From contig CAVZWN010000001.1 in the NCBI GenBank assembly GCA_963779055.1, positions 659,380 through 723,379 of the forward strand: 64,000 bases of DNA, written 5' to 3'. The notes beneath the pieces were generated by a model. That model was not told where the DNA came from. It saw only the letters and a list, made by a program, of their open reading frames with translations, and ran no database searches. How positions within the stretch are numbered: the first letter of the stretch is position 1; each line of letters begins with the position of its first letter. Below are positions 62,106 through 64,000 of this stretch, piece after piece. The position numbers and the translations under genes were made by a program. Source of the stretch: Sulfurimicrobium sp963779055 (lineage in GTDB: Bacteria; Pseudomonadota; Gammaproteobacteria; Burkholderiales; Sulfuricellaceae).

Positions 62106-62171
62106 CAAAACGCTCCAAGGGACGCTGCGCGATAAAGCGCTGCACAGCGCCCCTGAGCTATTACGTTAGGT
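62100..62171 (+). repeat. attC6
   Basis: TTGCTAAC ... ACGTTAGGT, cut at G62165|T62166. Arms CGCTCCAAGGGACGCTGCGC / GCACAGCGCCCCTGAGC, GATAAAGC loop as in attC2 and attC3. Confidence 0.92.
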
Positions 62172-62178
62172 TGCTCGA

Positions 62179-62685
62179 ATGCCTATGCTCCGTAACTTTA
62201 TCCTTCTCATCGCCATGTTGCTGGTGCCTTTGCCGGCCTCTGCTGATGTCGTCTGGCCGGCACTGTATCTCGAAACAAGGTTGTTCTCATGGTGGGCCAT
62301 TGGGTTGGGGCTAGTGGTAGAGTTTTTCTTTATCTGGAAAGTTTTCGCCCTCCCACCTAAAAGGGCGCTAATTGCTGATCTTGCAGCAAACACAGCATCC
62401 GCTTTACTTGGTGCGCTCTTGATCCCCCTCGCGGGCGTTGCTTGGGAAGTGTTCCCAGGTTTGGCTTTCTACCATCTTTTGAATTGGGGCACGTTTAACC
62501 CAGTCACATGGGGAGCCACCTTTGTTTTTGCCTGTCTCATAAACGCATGGCTCGAAAGCTATGTTCTGAAGCGGTTCTTCAAGCTACCATTCACGAGAAA
62601 AACATTTTTATGGCTTACTCTGGCCAATGCCGCTAGCGTAGGCATCGCATTCGGCAGTTTGTGGTGGAAACCTGTTCAACTATGA
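62179..62685 (+). CDS. Cassette 7: membrane protein of unknown function
   Basis: 168 residues, four to five hydrophobic helices, starting with a signal-like segment (FILLIAMLLVPLPASADV). Contains WWAIGLGLVVEFFFIWKVF and a loop with FNPVTWGATFVFACLINAWLE. Not assigned to a family. ATG 62179 is 13 bp behind the cassette junction. Confidence 0.65.
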   Translation: MPMLRNFILLIAMLLVPLPASADVVWPALYLETRLFSWWAIGLGLVVEFFFIWKVFALPPKRALIADLAANTASALLGALLIPLAGVAWEVFPGLAFYHLLNWGTFNPVTWGATFVFACLINAWLESYVLKRFFKLPFTRKTFLWLTLANAASVGIAFGSLWWKPVQL

Positions 62686-62691
62686 GCCGCA

Positions 62692-62772
62692 ACCTAACCC
62701 TACGCTCAAGCGGGACTGGCTTACAGCGGGCTTTCGCCCGCTTCCAGCCAGCCCCTTAGCTTCACGTTAGGC
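62692..62772 (+). repeat. attC7
   Basis: ACCTAAC ... ACGTTAGGC, cut at G62766|T62767. Arms CTCAAGCGGGACTGGC / GCCAGCCCCTTAGCTT with an inner hairpin AGCGGGCTTTCGCCCGCT. Confidence 0.92.
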
Positions 62773-62777
62773 TTTCT

Positions 62778-62933
62778 ATGTCAGAGATTGAATACCGCCA
62801 TAATTTCCCCCTCGCGGCAACTGATGTAGTTGCAGTTTTTGATGCGTCCGGCATTCGCCGCCCCACCAATGATTTGGCACGGATTGAGCGTATGTTTGCC
62901 AATGCAAACCTGACTTTCTCCGCTTGGCACTGA
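62778..62933 (+). pseudogene. Cassette 8: truncated GNAT-type acetyltransferase start
   Basis: Only 51 residues remain: an N-terminus with FDASGIRRPTNDLARIERMF and SAWH, close to the start of small GNAT acetyltransferases common in integrons (they read on after SAW). Homology ends abruptly at about 62930 at the fragment junction. Either the contig breaks here or the gene was cut by insertion. Confidence 0.6.
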
Positions 62934-62935
62934 CG

Positions 62936-63640
62936 CCCCCCAGATTGACGAGCACCATCACGTAGAGGGGCTGGTCCTGCTCGGAAAGACCTGCACCGAG
63001 TATCGGAACTCCGGCAGGTACAGGTCCCAAGACACGCCCAGGCCTCGCCCTGATGTATGGTGAGTCAACAATGAGCGGCGTGGCGGCCTTCCACATGCTC
63101 AGCCTGAGGCGCGCAGTGTCCTGCTGCGCGAAAGTACTGCCTGGCTCCCTTCCACAACGATCCGAACGGCGTCGTATCCGAGTCCTTGGGCGACCGTGAT
63201 CAGTGCTGCAACAACGAGGGGCCCCACGAACACCCATCGCACCTTGGCTTCGACGGTCCGCTGGAGGAGCAGCAGCACGGCCACAGCCACAGCGGTCGAC
63301 AACCAAACCGATCGGTGTGCATCCAGCAGTATCTCCAAGGCTCCGAGTACGGTCGCCGCGTAGACCACCCACCGCGGCCAGCGAACGATCTCGCGGCCCG
63401 CCCAGAGCACGGCAAGACCGAGAAGCAGACCGAGGGAAACGTTCGACGGGAACACCCTGGCCGAAGGGCCCAGCGACCAGTCATTCAGAGCCAGGACCAC
63501 CGGGAACAGGAGGAAGGGTAGCGCGACTGTGATGAAGACGAACACCCTGATGGCAGAAAGAATCCGAGCGTCGGAATCAAGACTGACTACCGAGAAGAAT
63601 GCGACGGCGAGGACTGAGATAGAAGAAGCGCAAACTCACG
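62936..63640 (-). pseudogene. Fragment of an O-antigen ligase-like membrane protein
   Basis: On the minus strand, hydrophobic helices run from about 63620 (FITVALPFLLFPVVLALNDW, VSLGLLLGLAVLWAG) to about 63120, then continue in another frame (STFAQQDTARLRLSMWKAA, LYVMVLVNLGG) to about 62937. A one-base indel near 63135 explains the frame change. The layout resembles Wzy/WaaL-type proteins. Both ends are cut: no start on the right, no natural stop on the left. Base composition is more GC-rich than the cassettes. Confidence 0.45.
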
Positions 63641-64000
63641 CAGGTCGCCCACGTATGAATCGTGGTGCAAGATGGTAGCGCGTTGCACAAACGCAAATAC
63701 CAGACAGTACCAATGGTACGGGGGTAAGGGCGTAACCATCCACGCGGCATGGCGGGCGTCATTCGAGCAGTTCATGTCTGACATGGGGGCACGCCCCGGT
63801 GTTGAGTATGAGCTAGACCGCATCGACCCGAATGGCAACTACGAACCGGGCAACTGCCGATGGGGAGTAAAGGGGAAAAGGAGTAACGACCAAGTCGATC
63901 TTGTTCCAAGGCAAGACATGCCGCCAATGGGCAGAGGAACTAGGCGTTACGCACTCAACCATCACGTACCGCTTGCGCAAGCACGGCACGGTGTTCAAGA
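63618..64000 (+). pseudogene. Fragment of a phage-type HNH-like protein
   Basis: Frame from 63618 gives SPTYESWCKMVARCTN, YQWYGGKGVTIHAAWR, FEQFMSDMGARP, LDRIDPNGNYEPGNCRW, a set found in phage HNH or homing-endonuclease-like proteins. Near 63880-63895 the frame changes by one base, and the C-terminal part CRQWAEELGVTHSTITYRLRKHG (a helix-turn-helix) continues to the window edge. No start codon is seen, and the 5' end overlaps the right end of the O-antigen fragment. Confidence 0.55.

Overview
The window looks like chromosomal DNA of a betaproteobacterium, most likely from the Nitrosomonadales (Gallionella/Sideroxydans/Sulfuricella-like). The grounds are gene order (thiL-pgpA-pncC-recA-recX-alaS; recO-pdxJ-acpS-nagZ; uvrC-pgsA-tRNA-Gly-Cys-Leu), moderate GC, and a membrane-anchored multihaem cytochrome c next to a di-haem cytochrome b. 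This placement is inferred from recognisable families, not from a database search.

Layout. 1-1.3 kb: end of a multihaem cytochrome c gene and its cytochrome b partner. 1.4-11.8 kb: a complete Lap-type surface adhesin system: T1SS ATPase LapB, membrane fusion LapC, a LuxR-type regulator, a short adhesin with a LapA retention module and about 120 Asp-Ala dipeptides, outer-membrane LapE, periplasmic protease LapG and the c-di-GMP receptor LapD. 11.9-20.9 kb: directly behind lapD on the same strand, four tightly packed or overlapping genes I cannot assign to any described pathway: a predicted alpha/alpha-toroid protein, a MurF-like amide ligase, a 1541-residue fusion (CapA-like phosphatase, two tandem DUF2156 aminoacyl-transferase-like domains, ATP-grasp ligase) and a secreted transglutaminase-like protein. 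Together they look like a ribosome-independent peptide or polyamide assembly and export operon, and this is the best candidate for an undescribed system here. 21-37.7 kb: mostly housekeeping on the minus strand (PAS-GGDEF-EAL, lon, alaS, recA/recX, pgpA, thiL, a VapBC-like pair, uup, a DksA-like protein) plus nuc and mscS on the plus strand. alaS carries two one-base frameshifts, and its 3' end is partly tandem-duplicated. 37.9-49.7 kb: tRNA-Arg, a repeat-built secreted protein, a SemiSWEET, an EAL/HDOD protein, a DUF1631 gene preceded by a c-di-GMP-I riboswitch, srkA, yaeQ, an AI-2E family transporter and four tRNAs. 49.8-56.5 kb: pgsA, uvrC, a tautomerase, a family-5 UDG, a DUF559 gene boxed by large palindromes, nagZ, acpS, pdxJ, recO.

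56.5-62.9 kb: a chromosomal integron with a minus-strand integrase and seven full gene cassettes, whose attC core sites pair correctly with each cassette's own start; an eighth cassette is cut short. Cassette products include two PD-(D/E)XK-like nuclease candidates, three small membrane proteins and a DsbD-derived secreted protein without its redox cysteines. 62.93-64 kb: two unrelated broken fragments (O-antigen-ligase-like membrane protein; phage HNH-like protein), which suggests a chimeric contig end.

Theme. c-di-GMP signalling recurs (LapD, PAS-GGDEF-EAL, EAL/HDOD, riboswitch-controlled DUF1631), so the window probably carries part of this organism's surface attachment programme, with the novel operon likely making or modifying surface material.
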